Source: Tupaia tana
Taxonomy: Eukaryota > Chordata > Mammalia > Scandentia > Tupaiidae
Direction of reading: 5' to 3'
Length of the DNA stretch: 64,000 nt
Assembly (NCBI GenBank): GCA_026018925.1
Contig: JAKSZU010000003.1
Location: 190,127,639 to 190,191,638 of the forward strand
Below, piece after piece: positions 35,215 to 47,587 of this stretch. The translations under genes were made by a program, and so were the position numbers. Under the pieces are notes generated by a model. That model was not told the origin of the DNA. It ran no database searches and was given only the letters and a program-made list of their open reading frames with translations. Within the stretch, counting starts at the first letter, position 1. Every line of letters begins with the position of its first letter.

Positions 35215-36560
35215 CTTGAACAGCTATATTAATATATATCAGAAGTACTTTATTTGCATGGGTTATCTATAATTAACCCGTTAGTTAAAATTAAATATTT
35301 ATATTTCTTTCAGTTATTCACTTGCTACAATAAATCCCTTCACATACAGCTTTGCATTACAAGTTTCATGTTTTTTCTTTGTAAAGGGAATTGTTAGTCA
35401 AAAGACAAGGATACTTAAAATTATGAAAGATACAGCCAGATCGCCTCTGGAAAAGTAGAATCAATTTACACTTCCATAAACAGGATCTGAGAATACCCAC
35501 TTTCCTACAATTTACTGACTTACCCATTTCCCTACAATTCACTAATTATTGCTTATTTTCTCTCATCTTTGCCAATCTATAAAGAAAAAATATCTCATTG
35601 CTTCAATTGACTTTCCTCAGTTATTCATACAATATCACTTCATGTATTTATAGAACACCAGCATTTCTTTTGTGAAATCTCTAATTTTTGGCTATGATTT
35701 TTCTTTTCTTGCAGATTTGTGGACTGCCTATATTTTTGTTAACAATTTTTGGGAACTCTTTATGTAATAAAAAGAATATCTTCACCTTCATATATGTCAT
35801 AAGTAATAATTACCAGTTTGTATTTGTATTACAACTTTTGTTGACATTACTTTTGGAAAAAAAAAAAAAAGTCTTAAAATCTTTTCCTTTTAAAGACAGT
35901 GTCTTGCCATGTCAAAATCCTCTTGCCTCAGTCTCTGAGATGGCACTACAGGTGTGTACCGCCATGCTTGGCCCTTTTCAGACAGCATCTTACTATACTG
36001 CCCAAACTCCAGACTAACTTTGAGCTCATGACCCTTCTGCCTCAGCTTCCCCAAGTGGCTAGAATTACAGGGGCATGCCACCACATCCAGCCTGTAGGAA
36101 ACCAAGCCCAGTCCTTCCGTACAGTCTCACGCTGAAGAGCTTAGCATCTGAGTAGCACCCTCCACCTCAGCTAGACCTACATCTTAATTTAGTCACTCTA
36201 TTAAAGTTTAAAATTCACGGGATTCAGGTTACACTTAGAAGGGCTGCCCTTATTTCAATATAATAAAATTATTCACCTGAAGTGTTAAGATTTTTAATTA
36301 AATACTTAATTCATCTAAATTTATTTTGGTATGCGGTATACAGAAGGGAGTCAACCTTATTACGTTTTCTAAATTCCAAGTCAATGGTCCCAATATTATT
36401 TACTGAAGAATTCATCCTTTTCTCTCTTACTAAAATTCAGGTCATTGTCAACCCTCTATTCTAGAACATGTATTAATACACATATTTCTGCACCAATGCC
36501 ACACTATTTTCATTATGTAGTTTTACACTATGTTTCTACATTCAAAAAAAAATGTAAACA
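35215..36560 (-). mobile_element. L1 ORF2/3' remnant, split by a 7SL SINE
   Basis: In reverse, 35340-35870 and 36275-36560 follow the L1 ORF2 3' half (AGATCGCCTCTGGAAAAGTAG; GGTCCCAATATTATTTACTG). 35880-36105 is the inserted 7SL dimer. Coding capacity is gone. Confidence 0.65.
35880..36105 (-). mobile_element. Dimeric 7SL-derived SINE
   Basis: Minus strand: left monomer GGCTGGATGTGGTGGCATG, CCTGTAATTCTAGCCACTTG, GAAGCTGAGGCAGAAGG, GATGCTGTCTGAAAA; then a shortened right monomer GGGCCAAGCATGGCGGTAC, GACTGAGGCAAGAGGATTTTG, AAGACACTGTC. 7SL SINEs are known only from Euarchontoglires. Confidence 0.85.
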
Positions 36561-36686
36561 GAATGGCAAAACAGAATGGCACACAACAAAAACATTTCCT
36601 GTCTTATAGTCTTTTCCAATAGCAATGATGCTGAAAAAGTTCAAGAATGAGGCAGACGATTTTAATACTAAAAATAAAAATATATA

Positions 36687-36945
36687 GGGACCAGCAGATG
36701 GTGTAATGGCTACGTTGCTGGACTCCAATGTAGTTGACCACGGTTCAAATCCTGGACCCAGTGGCCTAAACTCACGCCTGGCATGTGTGCGTGCATGCCT
36801 AAGATCCCGAGAGGAGAATGGAGAAGGGATTGCGGCGTGGCCATCCCTCCAGGTGGTGATATGTCACTTTCTGTGTCTCTGTATCTCTGGTGAGTCCATG
36901 CACCCTTTAGCAAAAATCTCTCCAAAAAATAATTAATAAATAAAT
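36687..36945 (+). mobile_element. SINE-A
   Basis: Head GGGACCAGCAGATGGTGTAATGG; end CACCCTTTAGCAAAAATCTC and an AATA-type tail. Confidence 0.88.
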
Positions 36946-36949
36946 AAAT

Positions 36950-37205
36950 ATTTGTACAGTTTACAGAGTGCTTTCACATTATCTAATGCTATGTTTACCA
37001 CACAAGGCAATTATTATTTCTTTTTCCTTTTTACATAAAGTGTTATGATTGCTCAGTGACTACATGGTTAGCTATTGTATCTTATTCAGTTTCACCCAAG
37101 CAGTGAAGATTTGTTCCAAGATTTGCTTATGATCATACAGCTAATAACTGACAGAGCTGAAATCTAAATTTTACATCCCATGCTCCTTCTATGACCACAC
37201 TAATT
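36950..37205 (-). mobile_element. MIR
   Basis: TTACAGAGTGCTTTCACATT, GATCATACAGCTAATAACTG and CCCATGCTCCTTCTATGACC fit MIR in reverse. Confidence 0.7.
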
Positions 37206-37279
37206 AAAAATAGAGCAATGACCTATAAAAGCCCAAATTTCTTTATTTTTTAATCCAATGACTTATTCTAAGAGTTTAT

Positions 37280-37395
37280 ATGTGCATATGCATATACTGT
37301 ATATATAGATATATAAAATGCATACATGTATGTATGCATTACATATGTATATGTGCATTATATACATCTCTCTATATATACGCACACATAAATAT
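37280..37395. repeat. TA/TATG-rich low-complexity tract
   Basis: Irregular TATG, TATA and CATA units with near-alternating purine and pyrimidine. Confidence 0.85.
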
Positions 37396-37614
37396 TTACC
37401 TTTATTTGAATGAAAAAAATATTTTTAAAGCCAACCTAACATTATTGAAGTTTTGATAACACTACCAATATTACAAGCTCTATATAGGACATTAACCATG
37501 AAACAGAAAAACTAAAAATTTGGACTATATTTCTTAAGAAACTACTACCTTTGGTTTCCCAAATATAGGTAGAAAGGGAAAATATTTTTTTGTTTTAATA
37601 ACAGTATTTCATTC

Positions 37615-37866
37615 GGAGCCAGCAGATGGCATTGTTGGACTCCCACATGGCTGACCTCAATCTGAGTCCCAGACTCGGTGGCTTGACAATCATACCAGGT
37701 GCGTGTTTGTGTGTGCATGCCCAAGATCCTGGGAAGAGAATGGAGTAGAAGGAATTGTGGTGTGGCCAACTCCCTCCCAGGGGTGATTTCTCACTTCCCC
37801 TCTCTCTGTCTCTGTCTGTCTCTATCTGGCGAGTGCACGTGCCCTAAGACAAAAACCTCTTAAAAA
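37615..37866 (+). mobile_element. SINE-A with CTCF core
   Basis: Head GGAGCCAGCAGATGGCATTG (core 37619-37630); end GCCCTAAGACAAAAACCTC. Confidence 0.87.
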
Positions 37867-37869
37867 AAA

Positions 37870-37887
37870 AAAAGAGAGAGAGAAAAT

Positions 37888-37936
<49 letters not shown>

Positions 37937-37970
37937 GGAAGGAAGGAAGGAAGGACGGAAGGAAGAAAGT
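37870..37970. repeat. (GA)n(GGAA)n tract at a SINE tail
   Basis: Grows out of the A-rich tail of the preceding SINE; all purine on the plus strand. Confidence 0.95.
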
Positions 37971-38579
37971 TTTAAAAGAAAAAAATAGTTCCTTAGGTAA
38001 TATTTGGTTATGATCCCTAAATAGATCCATTACGAATGCATCACAAAGCAGGTCCTACTCTCAAACCAGCAGAAAGCAAAGACTGTAGTTGTGTGCACGT
38101 TCAAAGTCCAGGTCAACCCTAGGATTCACTGGAGAAGAAAATAAATAACCATTGTCACATATAAACAAATATATGACAGAGGGTCTACAAATTTCTCCCA
38201 AAGTCCATTAGACACCAACTACCACAGGGTGCTGTTATGTACCCCAGCTGGGAGAAAAGAAGTTTTCAAAGAATAACAGATGGGTTTTACCAATACGTTC
38301 TCCAAATTTAAACCGCAACATTAGCCAGGAATCCTGATTCATACTACATTACTGAAATTACATATAGTAACTATTAACTCCTATCCTTTAAAGGCTTATG
38401 TGCATTATATTGTATATATTGTGTAAAATAAATTGTGGAATACTGACTCCCTCATTCATGCTATCAAATATGCTATACTTTAAAAAAAGTATAACTGAAG
38501 CATGGATGAGATTTTATAAATTCCAAAATCAACCTGCTAATCTTTGAGGAGAATCACAATTTTAAAAATGCATGGTGGT

Positions 38580-38851
38580 GGGACCAGCAGAAGGTATAAT
38601 GGCTACGTCGCTGGACTTCCATATAGTCAACCGTGGTTCGAGTCCTGGACCTGGTGGCTTAAACTCACTGGGCACATGTGCATGTGTGCCCAATATCCCG
38701 AGAGGAGAATGGAGGAGAAGGGATTGCAGTGTGGCCATTCCCCCAGAGGGGTGATTTCTTGCTTTCTGTCTCTCTGTTTCTCTCTGTCTTCCTGGCGAGC
38801 ACATGCGCCCTATAGTGAAAACCTCTCACAAAAAAAAAAAAAAAAAAAAAA
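38580..38851 (+). mobile_element. SINE-A
   Basis: Head GGGACCAGCAGAAGGTATAATGG; end GCCCTATAGTGAAAACCTC and A24. Target duplication aaaatgcatggtgg / aaaagcatggtgg. Confidence 0.9.
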
Positions 38852-41030
38852 AAGCATGGTGGCAATAGAAAGAGATAACAATGGAAAAAGAGAAAACAGC
38901 TTTGGAAGAGACATGGCAGGGTGAGGCTTCCTTAACTACAGGTCAGGAAACTGGCTGTAAAAGGGACTGCCCACAGAGAAAACAGAAAGCAAGCACTTGT
39001 TACCCAAGGTCTCTGAGTGGATAAGTCAACTGAAACACAGAAGCAGCTAGCACCTTGCTTGGGGTAAAAGATGCCATACCAGGTAGCTTGCCAGTATCTC
39101 TTTCCAGACATGATGAATCAATAGCAGGTACCACCTTTCTGCAGAGCAGCTTCGATGTCTTGGAAGGAAATAGGTTCTCAAGTAGTAGAAACTAAAGAGT
39201 GAAATATGCATACCTGTCCCTAGTTACAGATAAGCACAAAGGATTTGGCTTTCAAGACAGTTTGTTTTCCACATAGTAAATAAAAATAGATAAATGAAGG
39301 CTGGGGTCTTCTATTACATGTAAATCATGACACAGAAATGATCGATTCTGTGTGAGATTTATTTATTTTATATTTTATTTTAATTTCTCCCTACAACATT
39401 CAAAGGTATTTGAGCAGTGAAAATATAGCTCTAAAACATAAAATGTCTTTCAGGTCATACATTTAAAATTATTATACTTCCAAACAATAGAAGCAAATAC
39501 AAAGACTATTTTCTAATACATCAGAAAATAAGAGATTTTTCTATATCTTTTTGGTTAGAGCATGAACAAATTCAAGACTGATCCTTTCATCTTTGGAAAT
39601 ATACAATGAATAAAATCATTCTCTGATTTTAAAAATTAACTTGAAATTGAGGTTATATAGTTCTGCTACACCATGACGCTATCATGTTTACTATATATAC
39701 ACATCAGATTTTCGTGACTATAAAATATTTTAATTATTTTTTATTATCAGGAAGTACTATTAACAAGGATACAAACTACTAAAATAAATAGTTAATTCCA
39801 AAAACTGATTTTCTCAAATGAGTAGAAAAAATTTTTCTTCTTCCTATCAATAAATATTCTTCAGTATACTGCCACCGTGGTGATTTAAGAATTGATACTC
39901 TTGTATAGAACTTTTGATCTCTATTAAGATTAGCAAGACCATAAGTATTCCTTTATTTAAAGCTAGAAATACAAAAATTAAACCGATATTTAAAATAAAA
40001 ACAACTTGAACTCAAAAATCAACCAGGGAAAGTCCATTTTTTATATCAATGAATTGCTGAGTATATTAAATATATTAAAAATAAATCAAACAGAAGTGTT
40101 TAAGCACAGCTTAACATGTTTACATGGTGAAGGCTTACGGTTATTATTCATCATTTATTCTAATTATATTGGGCTGAGAGGCAGAATTATGATTGTGGCG
40201 CCCTCTGCTGGGTTGTCTAGTCGCAAAGTCAACCTAGTATCACTGTTAGTGTAATAAAATAAAAAATTTGAGGCATCAAGTGAAAAATCATTTTTTCAAT
40301 CTATAACCACTTTATGCCAAAGATTGTATCCAAGTTATAATCAATATTTACTTTACTGGAACAGGATTTTACCAATTATCATTAAGTCAAACATCCATAA
40401 AGATTTTTTCTTTTAAAATAAAAGGAGCATAAAAAGTCCACCAAACAACATATTTTAATAGGCTTTTTGTTTTGTCACCACTTCCAATGCTTAACAATAC
40501 ATTTGCGCCTTTAAGATCATATTCATAACAAAACATTTTAATAAATTACTACACCTTAATAAATTATCTGAAATGCGTAGTACCAGAGCACCGTGGACTT
40601 AAAAAAAATTTTTTTTCAGAGTTTTAAATGTTTGTATGTAAATAATGAGAAATTAGGGGGATAAAACCCACCTCTAAACTCAAAATTGATTTGTGTCACA
40701 TACACCTTATACACAGAGCCTGAAAGTAATTTTATATAATATTTTTGTCTTATGGTATTTTGACTGCCACCTGTCACATGAGATCAGGGATAGAATTTTC
40801 TACTTTTGGCATCATATCAACACTCAAAAAGTTTTGGATTTTGGAGCATTTGGATTTGAGATTGCCAAGTTAGAGATTCTCAGCATGTATTTTGGTAATT
40901 TAATTTTCCTGCCTTTTTAGTTTAATCAAAATAATTTAAGACAATCAGAAAAATCCTCAGTAATATTATCTCTGTTATTGAAAAAAAAAAGGTTTTAGAG
41001 GGACTCATTTCCAGTAATAATTAATAAATA
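38852..41030. other. Repeat-poor intron stretch with a CTCF match
   Basis: This is the longest stretch of intron 3 free of SINEs. No exon-like segment seen. The CTCF match at 40197-40211 lies in it. Confidence 0.55.
40197..40211 (-). promoter_or_regulatory. Candidate CTCF binding site, full consensus match
   Basis: The minus strand reads CCAGCAGAGGGCGCC, which fits the 15-bp CTCF consensus CCASYAGRKGGCRSY at every position. It lies in a repeat-poor part of intron 3 (38852-41030) and belongs to none of the SINEs. Occupancy cannot be seen from sequence. Confidence 0.6.
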
Positions 41031-41225
41031 GCTTCCATTTATAAGCATCGATCTTAGAACATGCAGTGTATTAGGCACTTGCTATACATTATGTCCTGGT
41101 CCTATGAAATGAAAAAAATAAGGTTCCTAGAGATGATATAAATTGCTCAAATGAATTTTAGGGCCAGGATTCCAATGTAAGTGAGTCTCATTCCAAAGTC
41201 TCAAACCTTTCCACCAAACAATGGA
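41030..41225 (-). mobile_element. MIR
   Basis: GTGTATTAGGCACTTGCTATAC, CTATGAAATGAAAAAAATAAGG and GGGCCAGGATTCCAATG fit reversed MIR. Confidence 0.65.
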
Positions 41226-41473
41226 TAGCAGTGAAATATTCAATGTGAAATCTCTCCAATTTGTTTAATTCATTTGTTAATAAAACAATTTTGGGGGTGT
41301 GTGAGACAAGTAGATGGGGAAAAAATGTTAGAGAAAGATAAGATTGTTATTCATGCTTTAGAAAATAATAGACCTTTAGGAAATTAATGCTGCGAGCTAG
41401 TGGCCCTATTTCATACTGAGTCATTGGGAACAATACTTGACCTTTACATTACTGAATCAAAAATTCTGTATGT

Positions 41474-41690
41474 AGGGGCCAGATGGTAGTGCAGCTGTCA
41501 GGTGTGATGCTCTGCAAGGTTGATTGCATGGGAAGGCTCCAAGTTCACATCTGGAGTCTCCCTGAGTATGCAGGGTGTGATCCAGGGCTGCTAGGGCTGG
41601 GGACAGATTATGGTATTTGGATCCTATTAGGAGTGCCTGCTCTCTCTCTCTGTCTCTCTCACACTTGAGGAAAAAATAAGCATTTTTCTT
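41474..41690 (+). mobile_element. Diverged tRNA-derived SINE (D-like)
   Basis: GGGGCCAGATGGTAGTGCAG starts a tRNA-like head, followed by CCCTGAGTATGCAGGGTG and a CTCTCTCTCTCTGTCTC run. Same general layout as the other SINEs but a separate lineage. Confidence 0.6.
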
Positions 41691-42189
41691 TAATTCTGCA
41701 TTTAGCATTCTAGAATCACATTCTGAAATTATGTATGTATAAGCCTGATTTAATGATGTTTAACATTATCCAAGAGCTAAAGGAGAATATCTTTTCAACT
41801 ACTTTAGCATGCCTTGACCAGTGCTTCTCCAGCCTACAATAGAAACATGAGATATGCAAACGGAAACTAATTTAGGAAGTACAAACATGTACAAAGTAAA
41901 AAGTGCATCTGTCAATATCCACAGGAAAATAAAAACTGTATTATTTTAAATACTTCAGGATATTAGACAGTTTTAGATTCCTTAGTGAAAAAATAGATAA
42001 ATCTTTTTAAAAATAAAATCAAAAGCTTGCTATAACATGAGCGTTAAAAGCAAAGTATTACTTGAGCATTACTAGAGATGATTCTGTACAAATCTAACTC
42101 ATTTGGATAAAGCTGCACTGGTTAGTAAAGTGTGTTATATAAACTCAGACAGTAAGAAGTTGTAGTTCTACATGTAGTCAGAAAAGTGC

Positions 42190-42745
42190 TTGCACATCTA
42201 TATTTACTGCAACATTATTTACAATTGCTAAGACAAGGAACCAACCTAAAAGTCCACAAACAGATAAATGGATTGAAAAAATGTGACGCATATACTCTAT
42301 GGAATACTATTCAGTCATAAAAAAAAAAAAAAAAAAAGACCCTGGCTTTTGATAGAAAGTGGACGAATATGGAAGATTAACTGCTGAGTGAAGCAAGTCA
42401 GGCTATGGGAGAGAGACATTGTATGTCTCTACTTAATATATACCAACTGTCACACTCTGGTAGAAACTGAAAGATTAGAGGATATAGAAGCATGGAAAAT
42501 GGTTATAGACACCGGATACAAGTGGGAGAAGGGTGAGAAAGGGGGGAGAGTGTGAGGAAAGATATTACGGAGAAAAATAGACAAAACATTTATGGGACAG
42601 AGAAATGGATTATTGTCTGTTGATGATAACATGTATAGTATCCTCAACTGGACTGGTGTGAAGTTCATTCATATTAGGAGAATTCACTTTTCAAGTAAAG
42701 TGATGTATAGTGATGAAATACATAAAATAAATTAAAATTAAGAAA
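42190..42745 (+). mobile_element. L1 3' UTR remnant
   Basis: CTATGGAATACTATTCAGTC and AACCTAAAAGTCCACAAACAG belong to the end of L1. An internal A18 run sits at 42320. The 3' end is AAATAAATTAAAATTAAG. Confidence 0.75.
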
Positions 42746-42925
42746 AAGAAGTTACAGTTCTAAAACTTCTTTTGAGAAAAAATCTGAATATTATTTTTAC
42801 ATTTAAATTATCTTATCTTACTGATAACTCACTATATCAGGAGAAATATCCTATGCAAAATACATAAAGGAGTACACATCTTCTATCATGATATATTGTT
42901 TAATTCAGTCACAAAAAGATATTCT

Positions 42926-43185
42926 TTTTTTTTTTTTTTTTTTGAGAGGTTTTTGCTATAGGGCACGTGTGCTAGCCAGACAGAGACAGAGAGACAGAAA
43001 GCAAGAAATCACCCCCCAGGGGGGATCGCCACACCGTAATCCCTTCTCCTCCGTTCTCCTCTCGGGATCTTGGGCACGCACACACACGCCCAGTGTGAGT
43101 TTTAAGCCACCAGGTCCAGGATGCAAACCACGGTCAACTACATGGGAGTCCAGCGACATAGCCATTACGCTAACTGCTGGTTCCA
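42926..43185 (-). mobile_element. SINE-A, young
   Basis: CpG-containing reverse copy ending CTAACTGCTGGTTCC. Exact target duplication aaaaagatattctt. Confidence 0.93.
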
Positions 43186-43662
43186 AAAAAAGATATTCTT
43201 GGCTGATTTCTTTCATTATATAAAACTAATAAGAACTATAAGAATTATTTAAGTGATTTTCTCAATAGAGAAATCCATCACCTCTTCATCAGAGACTTAG
43301 ATGAAAAGTCAATATATTCAATAATATTTTAATATTTCATCAAACAAAAATACTCTGGTACTGAAGTATATTAGCACTGAAGAAAACATGTTCTGGTTTT
43401 ATTCTACAATGAAAGAGTGAAGAAGGAAGGGATGGCAAAGAAAGCACCCAAAACTCAGTAAAGAAACAGCCCCTCTGTTGGATGACTGAAGTGCAAATGG
43501 ACACAAGAAACAAAAAAAAAAACAGTACCAGGGAGTCTAGTGCTCTTTCTGACCTACATCCTGTCACACACACACGCACACAGTGTTAAAGCCGCCATAA
43601 CACATTTAGTAGGTGCATTGTATACAAGGCTTATTTTCAGCTAAAAACAGTAAGAGTTTCTA

Positions 43663-43692
<30 letters not shown>
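43663..43692. repeat. (CA)n microsatellite
   Basis: About 15 CA units, 100 bp downstream of exon 3 in transcript orientation. Confidence 0.95.
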
Positions 43693-43694
<2 letters not shown>

Positions 43695-43745
43695 TTGTGA
43701 GTATGATAAATGCTAGTAAAAAAAAGAAAACTATAAATTCACTTA

Positions 43746-43895
<150 letters not shown>

Positions 43896-43983
43896 TTAAC
43901 AATTTTTAATTTATAAGAAAGCTAAAACTGTATGGAAATACCTAACATTAACATTTCCATGTAATATTTTAAAGTGTTTTCTG

Positions 43984-43998
43984 CCCACTAGAGGGAGA
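43984..43998 (+). promoter_or_regulatory. Weak CTCF-like motif upstream of exon 3
   Basis: The plus strand reads CCACTAGAGGGAGAA, which fits 12 of 15 positions of the CTCF consensus; the mismatches are at the 3' end. It lies about 130 bp upstream of exon 3 in transcript orientation and outside recognised repeats. Confidence 0.25.
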
Positions 43999-44587
43999 AG
44001 GAAAGTAACAGAATATAGTCCTCAGAATATTAAATGTAATGATTAACCTTGATAATTAATCTGTACCTTAAAGTATTAATGATTTTAAAAATTTTTTATC
44101 TTAGTTACATAAAGGTGAAGTAGCCTCTTGAAAGACAAAAATGACTACCTTACACTTACCGAATTTTAGAGTCAAAAGAAAAATAATCACACACACCCCC
44201 CCCCCCATAACCACATTCAATACATGAATTTCCTCTATAGCAGTGAAGCAAATTCAGACTCTCAGGACAAAGTACTGACCAATCTTCAAGAATGCACATT
44301 CCATAGAAAGGAAGTTCTAAATGACAGTAAGAAAACCTTTTTTATATCTTCTCCCCCTAATTTTAATTCTATCCCCTTTAATTCTAATCCCTCTTCACTT
44401 GACAGCTCTCTATATATTTGATTTGTTACTGTTATTTTATTAATACTTATGAAAGATACTCTTCTTTATACACCAGTGAACTCATCATCAATAGTCACAA
44501 TATGTGTTACTTTTCCAGAGAAATAAAATAATTAGTATTAATCTGTTAGAATCTTCTACATTCCTTCCCATATAAAACAGCTGTAGT

Positions 44588-44862
44588 GGGACCAGCAGTT
44601 AGTGTAATGGCTGTGTTGCTGGACTCCCACGTAGTCGACCGCGGTTCACGTCCTGGACCCGGTGGCTTAAAACTCACGCTGGGTGCGTGTGCGTGCGTGC
44701 CCAAGATCCCGAGAGGAGAATGGAAGAGAAGGGATTGCGGCGTGGCCATCCCCCGTGGGGGGTGATTTCTCGCTTTCTGTTTCTCTGTCTCTCTCTGTCT
44801 GTCTGGCGAGCGCACGCGTCCTATAGCGAAAACCTCTCCAAAAAAAATAAAAAATAAAAAAA
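44588..44862 (+). mobile_element. SINE-A, young
   Basis: CpG-rich copy with head GGGACCAGCAGTTAGTG. Exact 16-bp target duplication ataaaacagctgtagt (44572-44587, 44863-44878). Confidence 0.96.
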
Positions 44863-44980
44863 ATAAAACAGCTGTAGTTCTTTAAAATGTTATAATAGTC
44901 TACAATAACCATTGATAATTACAAAATTTACTTCAACATCACTACTTTAACTTTGCAATTAAAATTTACCATAAATGATA

Positions 44981-45386
44981 GTGTTATAAAATGAGTTGTG
45001 TTTCCTCCCCACATTCTTCTGTTGAAGCCCTAACCCCTGTATCTGACATTGTGACTTTATTAGGAAACAAGTCCTTTCAAGGGATAATTAAGTTAAAATG
45101 GGGTCATTAGGATGGGCCTAATCCAATATGACTGATGTCTTTGTAAGAAGAGGACCGAGGACACAGAGAGACAAGGGTACGCCTGCACAGAGGGACAATC
45201 GAGTGAAGAGGTAGCTAGAGGGTGGCCTCTGCAAGCCAAGGAGAGGGGCCTCAGAAGAAACCAAATCTGCTGACATCTTGATCTTGGCCTTCTAGCACCC
45301 AGAATTATTAGAAAATAAATTTCTGTTGTTTAAGCCACCCAGTCTGTGACTTTGTTTCGGCAGTTTTAGCAAGCTAATATATATAG
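44981..45386 (+). mobile_element. MaLR-type LTR, near full length (fossil)
   Basis: GAAGCCCTAACCCCTGTATC, GGATGGGCCTAATCCAATATG and TTCTGTTGTTTAAGCCACCC are hallmark blocks of an ERVL-MaLR-type LTR in plus sense. It looks close to whole as an LTR, is old, and has no internal region beside it. Confidence 0.65.
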
Positions 45387-45836
45387 TAAGAGAATACATG
45401 TAAATTGTATTAACCTTTTCAGAGAGAATGATCTATTTCTGTCACAGAGACCCAATTCTTTGATAAGGTGACTAAATGAAATCGCAAAAAGTTATGTGCA
45501 ATCCTAACTGGCCAAATAAGCACTGGGCTCCAAAATATCATAATCTAAAGAATATCATATTCTAAAGTCACCAACTGCAGATAAAATCTTGAACATCATT
45601 ATATAATGATTTTGTCTTCTGTGTGCATATAGGCTACATGAGGTTATTTACTCTAATATTATGACAAACTATAGTACACACACTGAGATCAGAGGAAAGA
45701 GAACAAAGTATTTAACATCTAAGAAGCAAAATGAAGTTATTAAAATGATCAACAATATTAGCATAGAATTTTAAAAAACTTTCCTTAATATAAAATCAAT
45801 ATATGATTCTTGAAATAAAAACAAAAGCGCATAATT

Positions 45837-46072
45837 AGGACCATCAGGTCACGTGATGGTTAAGGCACTGAACCATGATTGGAGTCCCCGACCCAAGAAA
45901 ATCATATTGGGTGCATGTGTGTGTGTGCCCAAAATCTGAGAAGAGAATGGAGGAGAAGGTATTGCAGCATGGCCAGTTACCCCAGGGGATAACTTTCCCT
46001 CTTTCAGTCTCACTCCGGCGAGCACACATGCCCTATCACAAAAACCTAAACTAAAAAACAAACAAACAAACA
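45837..46072 (+). mobile_element. SINE-A, diverged
   Basis: Head GGACCATCAGGTCACGTGATGG; end GCCCTATCACAAAAACC with an (AAAC)n tail. Confidence 0.82.
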
Positions 46073-46129
46073 AAAACCTCATAATCCTACCATGCAGAGA
46101 TAACAATTAAAATTTTGGTACACAATCTT

Positions 46130-46735
46130 CAAAACTTAATTCTATGCATATTTATAACTTTCATTAAAGAACTGAGAGCATGTGTTCATACTGTCTTGCA
46201 ATTTGTGGTTTGCATTTGAAGTAGTAAACATTTTTCCACATCAATAAGTAATCTCCTATAACATGATTTTAATGATTGCCAAGTTGTTTGATGAATGAGT
46301 CTGCACCATAATTTACTGAACCAATAGTTTATGCTGAATTTTTTTTTAAAGAGATTTGTTTTTGTTGTAGGACGCATGCACTCACTGGAGACACAAAGGG
46401 ACAGAAAATGAGAAATCACCCCTGAGGGGGGATGGCCATACCACAATTCCTTCTCCATTTGCCTGTCAGGATTTTAGGCATGCATGTACATATGCCCAAT
46501 GTAGTTTCAAGCCACTGGGGTCCAGGACTTGAACCACGGTCAACCATGTGGGGATCTAGTGCCTAACCTACTATGCTACCTGGTGGCCCCAGTGTATGTT
46601 GGATTTTAAGATTGTGCCCAGTTTTGTGCTACTATGCATATTACTGCAGTGAACATCTGTGTGGAAAACATCACATTCTGTTTATGTCCTTAAGATAAAC
46701 TCCTAAAAGTAAAATTCCTTAATAGACTAGTTTGG
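46130..46735 (-). mobile_element. Old L1-type remnant, split by SINE-A
   Basis: AACATTTTTCCACATCAATAAG and CTTAAGATAAACTCCTAAAAG are old L1 3' text in reverse. The SINE at 46343-46590 interrupts it. Confidence 0.5.
46343..46590 (-). mobile_element. SINE-A
   Basis: Reverse copy ending GCTACCTGGTGGCCCC. Target duplication agtttatgctgaatttt / agtgtatgttggatttt. Confidence 0.86.
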
Positions 46736-46744
46736 GTTTTTTAG

Positions 46745-47026
46745 ATACAGATTCTTGCTATAGGGTGCATGCACTCGCTGGAGAGACAGAAAGACAGCAA
46801 GTGAGAAAGCATTTCCCAAAGGGGTGGCCATGCTGCAATCCCTTCTCCTCTGTTATCCTCTCAGGATTTGAGGCACGTGTATGCGCACGCGTGCGCACAC
46901 ACAGACACACACGTGCGCATACGTGCACGCACTTGGTCTGAGTTTTAAGTCACCAGATCCAGAACTCGAACTTCAGTCAACTAAGTCAGAGTCCAGTTAC
47001 ATAACCATTATGCCATCTGCTGGTCC
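46745..47026 (-). mobile_element. SINE-A with CTCF core and expanded CA/CG run
   Basis: Reverse copy ending TATGCCATCTGCTGGTCCC (core 47012-47023). Its middle contains an expanded alternating tract at 46875-46931. Confidence 0.87.
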
Positions 47027-47324
47027 CTGTAGCCTAGTTTCTAAAGAACAACCCTTTCCTTTGTTTTCCTCTCCCTCTCTTTTTCCTCCTCTCCCTCACT
47101 CTCTTTCTCTCATATATGCACTAATTATGATAAGATAAAAATTTAAAATTAAATCTGAGACAAAAGCAGGAAAAGAGTACACATATTTTGCATAGTGTTA
47201 AATACTGATAGAAACTAGGAACAGTAATAATAGAAGTTAAATGTTTATTTTAGTAAATCACTATTTAAAATTAAAAAAAAAAGTGGGTTTCAGGGTTATC
47301 ATTGAAGCTGAACCTGTCATTCTT

Positions 47325-47572
47325 TTTATTTTTTTTAGAGAGAGCTTTTTCTATATGGCACATGTGCTCAACCAGAGAGACTGAGAAACAAAGAAATCAC
47401 ACACACACACACACGGGGTATGGTCACACCTCAATCCCTTCTTCTCCATTTTCCTCTCAGGATCTTGGACACGCACGCACATGCACCCAGCATGAATTTA
47501 AGTCTGGAATTAGAACCATGGTCGACTATGTGGGAGGCCAGTGACATAACTGTTATACTATCTGCTGGTCCC
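47325..47572 (-). mobile_element. SINE-A with internal (CA)n
   Basis: Reverse copy ending CTATCTGCTGGTCCC. Target duplication tgaacctgtcattctt / tgaacctctcattctt. Confidence 0.9.
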
Positions 47573-47587
47573 TGAACCTCTCATTCT

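Noticed and set aside
42888-43223. 111-codon plus-strand frame close to exon 3
   Set aside because: It covers a young reverse SINE-A; no splice sites or homology.
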